Part shown: in pieces, positions 13,112 through 13,251 of the stretch
Position numbering within the stretch: the first letter of the stretch is position 1
Layout of the letters: each line of letters opens with the position of its first letter
Assembly: GCA_003648455.1 (NCBI GenBank)
Contig: QMPG01000050.1
Span: forward strand, 1-13,251
Direction of reading: 5' to 3'
DNA: 13,251 nt
DNA from: Bacteroidota bacterium
GTDB lineage: Bacteria; Bacteroidota; Bacteroidia; Bacteroidales; B39-G9
Position numbers and translations under genes: made by a program
Notes under the pieces: model-generated
Told to the model about the DNA's origin: nothing
Seen by the model: the letters and a program-made list of their open reading frames with translations, nothing else
Database searches by the model: none

Positions 13112-13251
13112 AAAAAGTTGTGGAAATAAACTTATTAAAATTTTATATTTGCTGTGTTTTGAATATTTTATGTAGAAGTTATCTTGATTCTTTTAAAGCA
13201 ATTGAGAAATGTATTACGCCACGAAGTGGCAACTTATTTACCTTCGGTGAG
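13112..13251. other. Gene-free right edge of the window
   Basis: AT-rich sequence with no supported reading frame. The only structure I see is a short hairpin gccac-gaa-gtggc at 13218-13230 followed by ttcggtgag at the very edge, which may be the start of another intergenic repeat cut by the window. Confidence 0.4.

Noticed and set aside
1..13251. CRISPR array
   Set aside because: The repeats are dispersed palindromes or single duplications; nowhere is there a series of equal repeats with equal-length unique spacers, and no cas gene is present.

Overview
The window is AT-rich and typical of the Bacteroidota. Starts lack clear Shine-Dalgarno sequences. Five promoters fit the Bacteroidota sigma consensus (TTG, about 20 nt, TAnnTTTG). 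The genes are characteristic too: a NatAB-type ABC exporter with a sigma-54 response regulator, and a MurA with Asp in place of the fosfomycin-target Cys. A marine or anaerobic Bacteroidales/Marinilabiliales-like genome is my guess; the exact lineage cannot be read from this window.

Layout. 1-241: intergenic repeats. 242-1180 (+): radical SAM protein of the COG0731/TYW1-like group, then a terminator. 1244-1413: a palindrome-rich dispersed repeat. 1492-2286 (+): predicted outer-membrane beta-barrel. 2354-3313 (-): phosphatidylserine decarboxylase, convergent with the barrel gene. 3314-3923: about 600 bp without a gene, holding the psd promoter, a 30-bp direct repeat flanking a hairpin element, and the promoter and possible operator of a ParD/ParE toxin-antitoxin pair (3924-4443, +). 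From 4502 to the right end all genes are on the minus strand. In transcription order they are murA, a TlpA-like thioredoxin, grpE, dnaJ, a NatA-like ATPase, a NatB-like permease and a sigma-54 response regulator without a DNA-binding domain. 12891-13251 holds another copy of the dispersed repeat and no gene.

How the genes work together. GrpE and DnaJ are the co-chaperones of DnaK and are probably co-transcribed, ending at a strong hairpin terminator at 8757-8787. NatA and NatB should form one export or sodium-efflux type ABC transporter, and the sigma-54 regulator follows them in the same direction. MurA starts peptidoglycan synthesis and Psd makes phosphatidylethanolamine, so much of the window serves the cell envelope. 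ParDE is the one accessory gene module and sits next to repeat DNA.

I found no clear new multi-gene system. The best leads are: a MITE-like element with inverted ends and a 6-bp target duplication between natA and natB; a three-fold 26-residue repeat inside the permease; the sigma-54 activator lacking its Fis domain and carrying GAFTSA; and a dispersed repeat family seen three times in 13 kb.
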